Below are positions 19,763 to 29,561 of a stretch of DNA of 64,000 nt, in pieces. Below the pieces are notes generated by a model. That model saw only the letters and a program-made list of their open reading frames with translations, was not told the DNA's origin and did not search any database. The number at the start of each line of letters is the position of its first letter. Position 1 is the stretch's first letter. The position numbers and the translations under genes were made by a program. The stretch covers positions 1 to 64,000 of the forward strand of contig CALJJQ010000034.1 in the NCBI GenBank assembly GCA_937973965.1. The letters run 5' to 3'. The DNA is from an uncultured Calothrix sp. Lineage in GTDB: Bacteria; Cyanobacteriota; Cyanobacteriia; Cyanobacteriales; Nostocaceae.

Positions 19763-20566
19763 ATGATAGTCAAGTATGTGTTGAAAATTATCAGGAAAAT
19801 ACTTCCTGATATTTGGTTGAAAAAACTTAAGTATATCCATTCCTCTCTACTTCGGAGGTGGATTTTGAGTCATGGTAGTGAGAAATTGGAGTTTAATCAT
19901 AAACCGATAATGGTTTTTTCTCCCCATCAGGACGATGAAACTTTTGGATGTGGAGGGATGATTGCTCTCAAGCGGGAATTTGGTATACCTGTTGTGGTTG
20001 TTTTTTTGACTGATGGGGGACTGGGTTTTGTTGATTTGAAAGCTGAAAAGCAAAAAATCATTACTCAAACTCGTCAACAGGAAGCGATTACTGCATTAAA
20101 AGTTTTGGGAGTCGAGGAATCATCAATTTATTTTTTAAATAAACCGGATGGTAATTTACAGACGTTAAGGATAGAGGAAAGAGAAATTACAATTAAGGAA
20201 ATTTGTCAACTTCTAGAAATATATCAACCTGGAGAAGTTTACGTTCCTCACTATCGCGATTGTCATCAAGACCATGAAGCTACCTATCAATTTGTTCAGG
20301 AAGCAATAAAACAAACGAGGATAAAGGTGGAATTATTTCAATATCCGATTTGGCTATTTTGGGAAGCACCTTTATTTGTGAAGTTGAAATTCAGGGATAT
20401 TGCCAAGGCTGTGCGATTTTCAATTACTCCTGTGCGGGATAAAAAACATCAAGCTATCTCTTCCTATAGTTCTCAATTAGAGATTTTACCCTTTGATTTT
20501 GTGAAGTTGTTTCTGAGTCCCTATGAGATATTTTTCGCGACTGATAATGTAGACATGGATGTCTAA
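19763..20566 (+). CDS. PIG-L family N-deacetylase
   Basis: 267 residues. Zinc site HQDDE (His55-Glu59, in VFSPHQDDETFGCGG) and second site HYRDCHQDHEAT are those of the PIG-L/LmbE family, which deacetylate N-acetyl sugars. It is the last gene of the plus-strand polysaccharide run and could deacetylate a GlcNAc-type residue of a precursor. An N-terminal basic/hydrophobic segment may anchor it. A perfect palindrome follows the stop. Confidence 0.88.
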   Translation: MIVKYVLKIIRKILPDIWLKKLKYIHSSLLRRWILSHGSEKLEFNHKPIMVFSPHQDDETFGCGGMIALKREFGIPVVVVFLTDGGLGFVDLKAEKQKIITQTRQQEAITALKVLGVEESSIYFLNKPDGNLQTLRIEEREITIKEICQLLEIYQPGEVYVPHYRDCHQDHEATYQFVQEAIKQTRIKVELFQYPIWLFWEAPLFVKLKFRDIAKAVRFSITPVRDKKHQAISSYSSQLEILPFDFVKLFLSPYEIFFATDNVDMDV

Positions 20567-20578
20567 TATGGGAATAAT

Positions 20579-20604
20579 TAGAGACGCGATATATCGCGTC
20601 TCTA
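20579..20604. terminator. Perfect palindrome between convergent genes, likely bidirectional terminator
   Basis: The 26 bases centred on CGATATATCG read the same on both strands; the arms are TAGAGACGCG and CGCGTCTCTA. It lies 13 bases after the PIG-L stop and 20 bases from the rdgB stop on the other strand. Related GACGCG palindromes occur at 23605-23625, 35771-35790 and 43027-43046. Confidence 0.6.
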
Positions 20605-20623
20605 TATGGATGTTGGGTAATTG

Positions 20624-21202
20624 CTAATTCAGTTCTAATTCTTGTAGTTTCGGGATTAAATCGGCAAATGCTAGACCACGATGGCTAATTCTGCGTTTCT
20701 GGTCGGGTGTCATTTGGGCATAGGTGAGTTGTTGTTCTGGTACGTAAAAAATCGGGTCGTAACCAAATCCACCGGTGCCGCGAGGTTCTTCTAATATAGT
20801 ACCAGGACAGATACCAGTAGATTGAAGCGCGATCGCACCATTGGGTTTGGCTAAGGCAACTACGCATACAAATCGAGCTTGACGGTTGGGATTGCCACCT
20901 AGTTCTGCGAGTAACCGATGAATGCGATCGCTGTCTGTAGAACCGTAGCGGGCAGAATACACTCCTGGTGCACCATTAAGCGCATCCACTTCTAAACCCG
21001 AATCATCGGCGATCGCCCATTTACCTGTGGCTAATGCTACCTGGGAGGCTTTTAAACAGGCATTTTCTGCAAAGGTTGTACCAGTTTCTGCTATTTCTAA
21101 TTCATCGGGTTTGAGAATTAATTCCCAATTTAAGCCAGTTAAGTAGGCTTGCATTTCTTTGAGTTTACCGGGATTTCCCGTCGCGACCACAAGTTGAAAC
21201 AT
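20624..21202 (-). CDS. rdgB: RdgB/HAM1 XTP/dITP diphosphatase
   Basis: 192 residues. It hydrolyses non-canonical purine triphosphates (dITP, XTP), keeping them out of nucleic acids. Motifs: ATGNPGKLKEM at the start, ADDSGLEVDALNGAPGVYSA, and GFGYDPIFYVPE. The length is normal for the family. It faces the polysaccharide locus, sharing the palindrome at 20579-20604. No operon partner is evident. Confidence 0.96.
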   Translation of the reverse strand: MFQLVVATGNPGKLKEMQAYLTGLNWELILKPDELEIAETGTTFAENACLKASQVALATGKWAIADDSGLEVDALNGAPGVYSARYGSTDSDRIHRLLAELGGNPNRQARFVCVVALAKPNGAIALQSTGICPGTILEEPRGTGGFGYDPIFYVPEQQLTYAQMTPDQKRRISHRGLAFADLIPKLQELELN

Positions 21203-21238
21203 CTTTGGATTTTAGATTTTGGATTTTGGATTACTCTA

Positions 21239-21345
21239 CCCGGATTTCTCACAAGTAAGTTATAAGTCTTGAGTGACGGATTAATTTTCCTTCTACGGAC
21301 TATCCCTACTCCCTGTAAGTTTTAGGGATTTGCTCCAAATGCAGG
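21239..21345 (-). mobile_element. MITE-like element, family D, copy 2
   Basis: 107 bp, the reverse complement of copy 1 (15934-16040) with only a few mismatches, flanked by TCTA at 21235-21238 and 21346-21349 (4-bp target duplication). Lies in the 489-base gap between rdgB and ubiD. The rest of that gap (21350-21599) holds short GATTTTGGATT and CTTCGCGTCTATGG motifs that recur near 54540-54610, and no gene. Confidence 0.75.
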
Positions 21346-21599
21346 TCTAGCCTACTGTACTACCTACAGAAAAATCGGCAACTCCTACGGAGAACCAGAA
21401 GCCACTTCGCGTCTATGGATTTTGGATTAATATACTTTACACGCTGATATATTTCCCTTTGGATTTGTTGACTAAATAACTCATAATTACAGACAAAATT
21501 AATAATTAATTCATTCAGGTCTTGAGCAACTTAATTTATTTTTGGAAAACACAAAAATGTGTAGCACCATGATTCAAGCCGTCGATTTTAATCGTAGGG

Positions 21600-21688
21600 T
21601 AAAAATTACGAATTACAAATTACGTACGCGAAGCTTTGCCGCAGGCTATTACGTAGCTTGCTTCCCGCGTCGCGGGTATTACAAATTA
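21600..21688. repeat. Dispersed GC-rich repeat, inverted relative to 31775-31835
   Basis: CGCAGGCTATTACGTAGCTT followed by GCTTCCCGCGTCGCGGG matches the complement of GCTACGCGGGAAGCAAGC and its downstream CTACGTAATAGCC near 31780-31812. Such hairpin-prone short repeats are common between cyanobacterial genes. No open frame is convincing. Confidence 0.5.
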
Positions 21689-21691
21689 CCC

Positions 21692-23200
21692 TCACATATC
21701 ATAACCAAACAAATTTGGGTCAACTTCCCCTAATTGTAAATCAGCGAAACCGTATTCTCCCCAGCGACGTTCCACCATTGCAGCAACTTCGGGGTCAGAT
21801 TCTAAAGGCAAACCCCAATCGTGGTCGGTTTCGGGGGGGATTTTTGTGGTTGCGTCGATTCCCATTCTACCCCCTAAACCTAGTTTTTCGCTGGCAAAAT
21901 CGAGGGTATCAAAAGGGGTATCGGGAAGGATGAATACATCTCGGTTGGGGTCAACTTTGGAACTGATAGCCCAGACAACTTGACGGGGGTCGCGAATATT
22001 AATATCTTTATCGACGACAATCACAAACTTGGTATATGTAAACTGGGGTAAGGCACTCCAAAAAGCTAAAGCTGCTCGACGTGCTTGTCCAGGATAGGCT
22101 TTATCGATGGAAATTATCGCCGCTTTGTAACTCAGGGCTTCCATTGGTAGGAAGAAATCGACGATTTCGGAAACTTGCTGACGTAAAATTGGGGTGTAGA
22201 TCCGGTTGAGGGCGATCGCCATCATTGCTTCTTCTTTGGGGGGACGACCGCTAAAGGTGGTTAGGTAAATGGGGTCGCGACGATGGGTTAGACAATGGAA
22301 CCTAATTAGGGGGGCGTTTTCATTAATACCACCATAGTATCCCATGTGGTCACCAAAGGGACCATCGGTCATCACTTCCCCTGGGGTAATTGTTCCTTCT
22401 AAAATGATTTCTGAGTCGGCGGGTACTTCCAAATCTAAGGTTTTACATTTAGCTAATTTTACACCTTCACCACCGTACAAACCCGCAAACAACCATTCCG
22501 ATAAATCGACGGGGATGGGTGTAGCTGCTGCCATAATCACCAATGGATCGACACCGAGAGCGATCGCAATTTCTAATTTTTTCCCTTTTTCCGCAGCTTT
22601 ACGTAGATGACGCGCTCCTCCCCGTACCGATAACCACTGTACGGTCATGGTATTCCGGGATTGTTGTTGTAATCGATACACTCCCACGTTGGGGATTCCG
22701 GTTTCACAATCCTTGGTAATTACTAAACCCAGGGTAATAATTTTCCCTGCATCACCGGGGTAGGGACGGATGAGAGGTAACTTATTTAAATCCACCTCAT
22801 CACCCTGTAGAATCACCTGTTGACAAGGGGGGAAAAAATCCCGTCCGGGTTTGGCTTTGAGGACATCAAACAAAACCTTCCCAAAATCGATGGCTTGGGA
22901 TATTTTTTTAGGTGGTTTAGGTTGCTGCAACATGGCTAACTTTTTCCCCAATTCTTCCAATTCCAAGGGATGTTGCATATTCATAGCCCAGCAAATCCGT
23001 TCCACCGTCCCCATGACATTGACTGCAACCGGAAAATCGGCTCCCTTGACATTTTCAAATAATAGAGCTGGACCTCCTTTTGCCAACATGCGGTTAGAAA
23101 TTTCGGCAATCTCCAAATCCGCATCAACGGGGACAGTGACCCGTTTGAGTTGTCCCCGCTCTTCGAGTAACTTGATAAATCCCCGTAAATCTCGTGCCAT
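21692..23200 (-). CDS. ubiD: UbiD-family decarboxylase
   Basis: 502 residues. UbiD enzymes use prenylated FMN to decarboxylate 4-hydroxy-3-polyprenylbenzoate-type acids; in cyanobacteria the expected product is a plastoquinone precursor. It matches along the length: N-terminal MARDLRGFIKLLEERGQL, PNVGVYRLQ, GDHMGYYGG, FSGRPPKEEAMMAIALNRI and IDATTKIPPETDHDWG near the C-terminus. Length is typical. It is separated from neighbours by long spacers, so it is probably a single-gene unit. Confidence 0.93.
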   Translation of the reverse strand: MARDLRGFIKLLEERGQLKRVTVPVDADLEIAEISNRMLAKGGPALLFENVKGADFPVAVNVMGTVERICWAMNMQHPLELEELGKKLAMLQQPKPPKKISQAIDFGKVLFDVLKAKPGRDFFPPCQQVILQGDEVDLNKLPLIRPYPGDAGKIITLGLVITKDCETGIPNVGVYRLQQQSRNTMTVQWLSVRGGARHLRKAAEKGKKLEIAIALGVDPLVIMAAATPIPVDLSEWLFAGLYGGEGVKLAKCKTLDLEVPADSEIILEGTITPGEVMTDGPFGDHMGYYGGINENAPLIRFHCLTHRRDPIYLTTFSGRPPKEEAMMAIALNRIYTPILRQQVSEIVDFFLPMEALSYKAAIISIDKAYPGQARRAALAFWSALPQFTYTKFVIVVDKDINIRDPRQVVWAISSKVDPNRDVFILPDTPFDTLDFASEKLGLGGRMGIDATTKIPPETDHDWGLPLESDPEVAAMVERRWGEYGFADLQLGEVDPNLFGYDM

Positions 23201-23778
23201 GTTTCCTATCCGATTTTGCCGTTTCCAGTTTGGTTGCGCTTTTTTATATTATCGTGTTCTCGGCGGAAAATAGGGAACAGGTGAAAAGTAGAAACCTATA
23301 GAACCTAATATAGGACTCCTATTTGAATATTGAACAAAACTCAGTACAATTTCTACTCACTACTCCCTACTCCCTATTCCCTCACCCCCATAGATGGATT
23401 CAAAAACCAAACCGGATTCCTACATATGGGAATCTGATTTGAATATGGTTCGACAGAGCTTCACCATAAAATGATTTGTGTCGCTAGGGAACAACGTCAT
23501 AACTAATTTTGTACTTAATCTGATGGGAAAACGCTATATTTAGCCTACATAATTTTGAATCATCATGAATCACAAAACCGAATTAGAATGATAAATTCAC
23601 AAAAAAGACGCGCAAAACGCGTCTTGCAAAAAGCATTATGATTTACAATTCACGAACCAACAGTAATCTACAGATAAATTACCTTCCGAGTCTCCTAGCG
23701 AAAGTCATGTAAATCAATGACTTTTGTCATGTTATGATTCATACAGTATGAACAAAATTTCATTCATCACTACTCACA
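23201..23778. other. Intergenic region with palindrome and tandem CCCTACT-type runs
   Basis: 578 bases. CACTACTCCCTACTCCCTAT (about 23348-23367) is a short degenerate heptad run. AAGACGCG (23605-23612) and CGCGTCTT (23618-23625) form a hairpin of the GACGCG palindrome group. Two related segments near 23305-23330 and 23405-23445 both contain TTTGAATAT. No gene is seen. Confidence 0.5.
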
Positions 23779-24645
23779 ATGAAACTTTTTCAGACCTCCA
23801 ATCAGAGAGCTAATTCAAGGGAATATCAAATCCAAAATTTAGACCCCCAGAAAAATCATTGTGAAATCTATCACCTCACGACAGGATACGAATTTCCTTG
23901 GGATACGGTCAAAGCTTTAGAATTAGCTTTGATGAAAACATTTTGTATTCCCAGTATTTCGCGACTGTTGGACAAAACAGGTGAATTTCACCATCGTCCT
24001 CAGAAGCGTTATGATGACACTGGCATCATTGTTTCCGAGATTAGTAAATGGGGTTATGATAGCGATCGCGGTTTGGCAGCGATTGCCCGCATGAATGAAA
24101 TACATGGACGTTTTCGGATTGCAAACGAGGATTTCATCTATGTGCTTTCAACTTTTATCTGTGAACCGATTCGCTGGAATGAACGGTTTGGTTGGCGAAA
24201 AATGTCTGAACAGGAAAAGTTAGCAACCTTTTATTTTTGGAGTGAGGTGGGGAAGCGAATGCAAATTATGGATATTCCTTCAACCTATGCAGAATTGATG
24301 AAATTTAACCAGGAATATGAAGCCAAAAATTTTGTGTATTCTGATGCAAATCGTCGTATTGGTGAATCAACGCGGGATTTATTTTTAAGTTGGTTTCCAC
24401 CATTAATTCGTCCCCTGGTAAAACCAGCTATCTCTGCTTTATTTGAGCCAAATATGTTAAATGCATTTGGATTTCCCGAACCTCCTGTTTATGTGCGATC
24501 GCTAGTTGAAAATACGCTCAAAATAAAGGGGAGAATTGTCCGCTATTTACCACAAAGAAAGCAATCAGACTTCTTTATTGATAAACCGACACTGACCTAT
24601 CCCAATGGCTATGAAATTAATGACTTAGGTGCAGATAGACCTTAA
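23779..24645 (+). CDS. MpaB-like / DUF2236 oxygenase-family protein
   Basis: 288 residues. The middle region (RFRIANEDFIYVLSTFICEP, NERFGWRKMSEQEKLATFYF, WSEVGKRM, YAELMKFNQEYE) matches the DUF2236 / ER-bound oxygenase MpaB-like family, whose best known relatives are heme proteins such as latex clearing protein. Substrate is unknown. Its stop overlaps the stop of the facing kinase gene by three bases. AT-rich start context with no strong ribosome site. Confidence 0.72.
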   Translation: MKLFQTSNQRANSREYQIQNLDPQKNHCEIYHLTTGYEFPWDTVKALELALMKTFCIPSISRLLDKTGEFHHRPQKRYDDTGIIVSEISKWGYDSDRGLAAIARMNEIHGRFRIANEDFIYVLSTFICEPIRWNERFGWRKMSEQEKLATFYFWSEVGKRMQIMDIPSTYAELMKFNQEYEAKNFVYSDANRRIGESTRDLFLSWFPPLIRPLVKPAISALFEPNMLNAFGFPEPPVYVRSLVENTLKIKGRIVRYLPQRKQSDFFIDKPTLTYPNGYEINDLGADRP

Positions 24646-26900
24646 ATTAATAACCGACGTAAATCAGCTAATGCATCGTTTGCAGATAAATAGCGATCGC
24701 CAAAGTGGTAAGATGTCATTTTCTCCAGGATTTGGGCAAATTCAGGACTAACTTCCACTAGATGACTCCATTTGAGATTACCAGTGTCGGGGTCAATTTC
24801 AATATCTTGGGGGGGTAATCCGGTCAGTGCTTGAATCCCAATCATCCCTACTGCATAAATGTCGCTACTGAGTCGGGGATGACCTGCTAATTGTTCGGGG
24901 GGTGCGTAACCACGGGTTCCAATTGCTACGGTTGCTAGTTCCGTTTGACCGGGTGGGAGGGGTTGGATGGTTTTGACTGCACCAAAGTCGATTAGTACTA
25001 AACGGTTATCGTGTTTACAACGGATAATGTTTCCGGGTTTGATATCGCGGTGGATAACGCGATGACTATGGACAAATTTAAGAATTTCCAGAATTTCACC
25101 CACTAAGTTAATTACAAAGGCTTCGGGGTGGGGGGAATGTAATTCCTGTTCTAGGGTACGTCCGGGAATATACTCCTGTACTAAGTAAAATTCCTGATTT
25201 TCTTCTAAATAGGCCAGGAGGTTAGGGATGTGATTATGTTTCCCTAATACTTGCAAAATCTCTGCTTCCGCGGCAAATAAGCGTCGTGCAACTTCTAAAA
25301 ATTTCGGATCTCGTCGAGCTGGCATTAACTGTTTGACGACACAGGTGGGTGTCCCTGGTCGTTGGTTATCTTTGGCTAGATAGGTGCAACCAAATCCCCC
25401 GGAGGCGAGGACGCGAGTAATTTGATACCTACCCCCTAGGAGTAAATCACCAGTTTGACGGATATTATCGTTGCTGGGGGGAACTGCTAGACGTGATGTA
25501 TCCTGGAGGAGAGCATTTAATTGGGCGATCGCTTGTTGTTGTTTTTCAACTTGAAGGATAATGATTTTAGTGCGAACCTGATTTTGATAAGCTTGATAGA
25601 GGGTTACACCTAAACCACTGAATCCTAAACCCAGGAGGGGGGGGATGAGGGGAATCCAACCAGCTTGGGAAAAAACTGCATAACAGATTCCGGTAAGTAA
25701 GATGGCGATCGCGCTTCCACTAATAATTAATATCCACCCGGAACGGATACGCAATGCAACCACAGCACCGACTGTTGACCAGAGCAAAATCCATAGTAAT
25801 TCCCCCGGTTCTGACCAGTACCAAATTGGTTGACGTTGACCGAAGCCAATATCGAGTAAATGGCTAATAATTTGGGCATGAATATATACAGGTGGCATTC
25901 GATTATATTCATGGCTATCATCACCTGTAAAGGGGGTATAAAAGCCGCGTTCGATGCTCGGTGCAGTTACTCCGATGAGGACTAATTTATCGGCAATTTG
26001 GGAGCGGGAAAATTGGTTATTTAATAATTGCTGTAGTGAAATCTGAGCAAATGCATATCGGGGATGACGATAACTAATTAATGTTTGAAAACCACCACTA
26101 TCAAATCTTTTGTAACTACCAGCATTTTCAGTGAGTGCGGGGATAATTTGTTGACCTAAATGCCATTCTGTTTCTTCCATCTGTTGCCAGTTGACTTTTT
26201 CTGGCTCTAGATGCATTATCGCCGCTAAAGCTGCAAAAGAATAACCAGTACCACATTTACTCTGGGAATTTGCGGGTTTAAATAAAACGGCTCTGCGGAG
26301 GATGGGACTACTTGCTTGGTCAGGAATTAAATCACTAAAACCAATATCATGTTTTCTGACATCAAAACCTGGTGGTGGAGAAATCTGAGCTTGTTGACTA
26401 TCATTTTGACGATGATGAAAACAGGTGACAAGGAGATTTTTCTGATTGGCGATCGCTTGACTCAACTTCTTGCTTTCTGGTAGATAAAGATTTAACCCAA
26501 TTACACGGGCTTGATTCGCTTGTAAAACATTTACTGCTTTGAGAATATTTGCGTCGGTTTTTTGTGGATATTCGCTTTCCCCAATCGTCACTACTACAAT
26601 CCGCGGATCGGGAGAACGGGGTGCAAATACCCTTAGCATATGGTCATAAACCTGCAATTCCCAGCCTTGTAACCAACCGATTTCTCTCACAGTTGCGACT
26701 AATGCTGTGACACTGATGCTAACCGCTACCAACGGTAAACGCCAACCAAACTGCTGATTGTCTCGAACTAAAACTGGTTGTTCATCTGGCGATGATACCA
26801 CTAATGCCTGATGATTATCTCGTGTTGGTTGGAAAGTTTTCAGCACCTGTTTAAGTCGATCCATCATACCAGCAAAAGTAGTCGCTAGATTTTGTCTCAA
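24642..26900 (-). CDS. CHASE2-domain serine/threonine protein kinase
   Basis: 752 residues. Order: short cytoplasmic N-terminus, a membrane helix (about 52-72), a large extracytoplasmic CHASE2 sensor (about 75-360, with VVVTIGESEYPQ and LVLIGVTAPSIERGFYTPF), three membrane helices (about 368-440), a short coiled coil, and a Hanks-type kinase (about 487-750). Kinase motifs: LASGGFGCTYLAKD, HRDIKPGNII, LIDFGAVK and GTRGYAPPEQ. CHASE2 kinases are frequent in filamentous cyanobacteria and probably respond to an external signal; ligand and targets are unknown. Confidence 0.93.
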   Translation of the reverse strand: MRQNLATTFAGMMDRLKQVLKTFQPTRDNHQALVVSSPDEQPVLVRDNQQFGWRLPLVAVSISVTALVATVREIGWLQGWELQVYDHMLRVFAPRSPDPRIVVVTIGESEYPQKTDANILKAVNVLQANQARVIGLNLYLPESKKLSQAIANQKNLLVTCFHHRQNDSQQAQISPPPGFDVRKHDIGFSDLIPDQASSPILRRAVLFKPANSQSKCGTGYSFAALAAIMHLEPEKVNWQQMEETEWHLGQQIIPALTENAGSYKRFDSGGFQTLISYRHPRYAFAQISLQQLLNNQFSRSQIADKLVLIGVTAPSIERGFYTPFTGDDSHEYNRMPPVYIHAQIISHLLDIGFGQRQPIWYWSEPGELLWILLWSTVGAVVALRIRSGWILIISGSAIAILLTGICYAVFSQAGWIPLIPPLLGLGFSGLGVTLYQAYQNQVRTKIIILQVEKQQQAIAQLNALLQDTSRLAVPPSNDNIRQTGDLLLGGRYQITRVLASGGFGCTYLAKDNQRPGTPTCVVKQLMPARRDPKFLEVARRLFAAEAEILQVLGKHNHIPNLLAYLEENQEFYLVQEYIPGRTLEQELHSPHPEAFVINLVGEILEILKFVHSHRVIHRDIKPGNIIRCKHDNRLVLIDFGAVKTIQPLPPGQTELATVAIGTRGYAPPEQLAGHPRLSSDIYAVGMIGIQALTGLPPQDIEIDPDTGNLKWSHLVEVSPEFAQILEKMTSYHFGDRYLSANDALADLRRLLI

Positions 26901-26939
26901 TTATAACCTTTACAAGGCTGTTGAGTACAAAAAATCAGC

Positions 26940-27075
26940 ATTGTTGAATTTTGGCATGAATTATAATTATTTACATTTTGTATCAAAATCAAAATAATCG
27001 TATTTGTGTAGAGACCTAGCAGTACAGCGTCTCTACACAACGTCAAATTTTCAATTTAGATTTGTATTCAACAAT
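26940..27075 (+). mobile_element. MITE-like element, family B, copy 1
   Basis: 136 bp bounded by ATTGTTGAAT (26940-26949) and ATTCAACAAT (27066-27075). Inside is GCATGAATTATAATTATTTA and a hairpin TGTAGAGAC ... GTCTCTACA. A second copy with the same layout is at 40304-40436. It occupies part of the 448-base gap before the serine acetyltransferase gene. Confidence 0.7.
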
Positions 27076-27169
27076 CCTCAAAAATCTAATACCTACTCTC
27101 AAAAATTCTTGTCCCCATCCTCAAAATTCTCACTCCCTATCCCCATCCATAATTCTGAATCCAGCTAGG

Positions 27170-27205
27170 GTATATACTTGCTACATGAGTAGATTTTTAA
27201 ATAAT
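27170..27205 (+). promoter_or_regulatory. Possible NtcA-type site upstream of nifP
   Basis: GTA (27170-27172), nine bases, TAC (27182-27184), followed by an AT-rich TTTAAATAATT about 10-20 bases on that could be the -10 region. The canonical NtcA site is GTA-N8-TAC, so the spacing is one base off. Context (first gene of a nitrogen-fixation cluster) fits nitrogen control, but the match is weak. Confidence 0.25.
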
Positions 27206-27348
27206 TTAATAAATTCAATCGGTGGAGGTCAGAAAGTAGTTGTAATGGGGGTTTGATATAAGCAATAACAATAGCACACCGCCTTTCATTTGTTGGGAAG
27301 TTGGCGACTTCACCGCATACCATCAAATCTGAATGCCGAGAAATTTTT

Positions 27349-28095
27349 ATGAAACAACCCTATCACTCAATTTGGCATTCTCCAATTGCGAAAATGTTAA
27401 ATTATTACCCAAATTATCTGCTCAAAAGTTCCGGTTTATACCAGTTTTGGCAAGTCTTCAAACAAGATTTTCAAATTATTTTTGAACGCGACCCAGCTGC
27501 ACGGAATTGGTTAGAAGTAATTTTATGTTACCCAGGATTGCACGCTTTATTTTTGTATCGAATTGCCCATTATTTATATTTACACAACATTTTAGTTTTA
27601 CCGCGTTTAATTTCCCATTTAGCTCGATTTTTAACCGGAATTGAAATTCATCCCGGTGCAAAAATTGGTCACGGAGTATTTATTGACCACGGGATTGGTG
27701 TGGTGGTCGGCGAAACCGCAATTATTGGTGATTATGTACTCATTTATCAAGGAGTCACTTTGGGTGGAACCGGAAAAGAAACCGGAAAACGTCATCCCAC
27801 TTTGGGTAATAACGTTGTTGTTGGTGCTGGTGCTAAGGTTCTGGGGAATATCCACATCGGCGATCGCGTTCGCGTTGGTGCTGGTAGTGTGGTACTTCGC
27901 GATGTACCCGACGATTGCACTGTGGTGGGAATTCCCGGACGCAATATCTGTCGCAATGGGAATGGGTGTCTTGCTGTCCTGGAACATGGAAAGCTCCCTG
28001 ATGTGGAGGGTAATCTGATTCGTTCTTTAGTTTCCCGTGTACAAACTCTGGAAACACAACTACAAACCCTGAAAAACCAACAACATCAAAAGTGA
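27349..28095 (+). CDS. nifP: Serine O-acetyltransferase (NifP/CysE type)
   Basis: 248 residues from ATG 27349; the longer frame would need a TTG start at 27301. It makes O-acetylserine, the cysteine precursor. Left-handed beta-helix hexapeptide repeats are clear ([54 protein letters not shown]), with family motifs [13 protein letters not shown] and RNICRNG. It stands upstream of nifV-nifZ-nifT with two small cyanobacterial genes between. In diazotrophs a dedicated serine acetyltransferase called NifP in this position is thought to supply cysteine for nitrogenase Fe-S clusters. It could equally be the general CysE. Confidence 0.85.
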   Translation: MKQPYHSIWHSPIAKMLNYYPNYLLKSSGLYQFWQVFKQDFQIIFERDPAARNWLEVILCYPGLHALFLYRIAHYLYLHNILVLPRLISHLARFLTGIEIHPGAKIGHGVFIDHGIGVVVGETAIIGDYVLIYQGVTLGGTGKETGKRHPTLGNNVVVGAGAKVLGNIHIGDRVRVGAGSVVLRDVPDDCTVVGIPGRNICRNGNGCLAVLEHGKLPDVEGNLIRSLVSRVQTLETQLQTLKNQQHQK

Positions 28096-28216
28096 TTTTT
28101 ATACTTGTGTACGCAGATATATTTCCCACTTAGTTTGTTGACAGATAACAGTTAACAGTTGACCTTTAAGCATTAACAGTCTTAACAAAAAGCCCACTTA
28201 TTACCGTTTAGAGTTT

Positions 28217-28483
28217 ATGCCGAATCCGCCAAATCCCCATATTTTCATTACCCAGATTCTCCAATTCCATTGTGGTGATCAACCAGCTTTACGCTTTACC
28301 TATCGCTGGCCAATTTTCCAACGCTTACAAGAGTTATCAATTCCCTGTTCCTGTCTTGCTGACGGTACTTTAGAAGTACAAGTAGAAACTCCTCTCACCG
28401 CTTTACAAGTACGTAGTGTAGTTATGCAATACACAGCATCCCGTCACCAATTAATAACCTGGTTAGAACTTTGTTGGCAATAG
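28217..28483 (+). CDS. Small conserved cyanobacterial protein
   Basis: 88 residues, alpha/beta composition, no signal or membrane segment. It begins ITQILQFHCGDQPALRFTY and contains VETPLTALQVRSVVMQYTAS. I do not recognise a characterised family. Its place between nifP and nifV suggests it belongs to this cluster; similar small proteins appear at this position in heterocystous strains as far as I recall. Function unknown. Confidence 0.65.
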   Translation: MPNPPNPHIFITQILQFHCGDQPALRFTYRWPIFQRLQELSIPCSCLADGTLEVQVETPLTALQVRSVVMQYTASRHQLITWLELCWQ

Positions 28484-29164
28484 TCAATTTAGATTCCCAT
28501 GATGCCAATTTCCAAGATACCTTCAAAATTACCATTGTTGTCAAAAATATCCAGATTTTCCGTTCATATCGTCTGTTAATTAGGTTAGTACCTAACATCA
28601 TTTTATTCATGATTAGATGATAATATAAATCCCATCGCTATCTTTTTTTCGCCGTTCTTGAACATTTAGCGTTGGATTTCGATGAAGTCGGAACTTTTTC
28701 GCAGAATACCTATTTAAGTCATTGGGTGAACCTGTAGCAATTGGTTACAGAATAGTAATCTTAAAATCTGATTTCTTTTCTGTTTACCTCCCTTTAGGGG
28801 TGTCTAACTCACGAGGGTAAGTCCAATAAATTATAGCCATCAAGATATTTCTCAATTTGACTCAGAGTTGATGTATTTGTTCATGATTATCGCTATTTTT
28901 TTTTATTAGCTCCGGCAACTACTTTTGATAGTTGAGAATAGATAATTAGCTGGAAAAGTTTATCTGATTTCAGTTGATTTCTTTGTGACTATAAAACCCA
29001 GTATAACTAGAAAATTTTACCCGGGCATCATATCGTGATGATTCTTAATTTCTTGATGATGCATATGTAGAGGCGACCGGCGACCCATCGGGTCGTCTCT
29101 ACTAAAATTCCCACCACCTGCATTGTTGATTTTGATATTTACGAGCCATTTTTAGCAGGAAGAA
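28484..29164. other. Intergenic region within the nif accessory cluster
   Basis: 681 bases, AT-rich. It contains a hairpin-forming repeat at about 29068-29102 (GTAGAGGCGACC ... GGGTCGTCTCTAC), one of the dispersed GACCC/GGGTC palindromes. No gene was recognised. Confidence 0.5.
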
Positions 29165-29365
29165 TTGATTATGATAAATTATCGACGCAAGCGCAAATTT
29201 ATCCGGTTTCTCCAACAGGAATTACAACTATCAAAGGCAGATATATCCGTTGCCTTGCGTCACAACGAGGTCGAAACTGCACCATTACCAATGTTACTTT
29301 GGCAATATGGATTTGTGAATATCGACCAGTTAGAGCGTATTTTTGATTGGTTAGAAAACCAATAG
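29165..29365 (+). CDS. DUF2949 family small protein
   Basis: 66 residues; start ATG 29171 is preceded by GGAAGAATTG, though the frame can also start at 29165 or 29171 (MIMINYRR). RFLQQELQLSKADISVAL and PLPMLLWQYGFVNIDQLERI match the cyanobacteria-specific DUF2949 family, of unknown function. It is encoded between nifP and nifV. Probably cytoplasmic and helical. Confidence 0.75.
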   Translation: MIMINYRRKRKFIRFLQQELQLSKADISVALRHNEVETAPLPMLLWQYGFVNIDQLERIFDWLENQ

Positions 29366-29450
29366 AGATGACCCCTAGAAGTGCGTAGCGTGGCTTCTCC
29401 TTTAGTCGGGTCGTCTATGAAAATTCATTGAACAACCCAAGAGGATATTT

Positions 29451-29561
29451 ATGATTGTAGTTCTATTTTTTGGTTTAACCTTTATTGGCAGTTTTGGTTT
29501 CATCTCCGGGTATATGAGTCGGCTGTTATTCATTAACTCTTTGCCATCACGAGGGAAATAA
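29451..29561 (+). CDS. 36-residue small membrane protein
   Basis: ATG at 29451 with GAGG eight bases upstream opens a 36-codon frame ending TAA at 29559-29561. The product has one hydrophobic helix (about residues 3-20, including FFGLTFIGSFGFISGY) and a basic, Ser/Pro-containing tail. It is not recognisable as a known small photosystem or cytochrome subunit. It follows the DUF2949 gene by 85 bases, so it may be co-transcribed. The ribosome site and position favour a real gene, but its size makes this uncertain. Confidence 0.5.
   Translation: MIVVLFFGLTFIGSFGFISGYMSRLLFINSLPSRGK

Noticed and set aside
21542..21933. Two plus-strand frames over the start of the ubiD 3' end
   Set aside because: They cover a GC-rich dispersed repeat and the antisense of ubiD; clear shadow frames.
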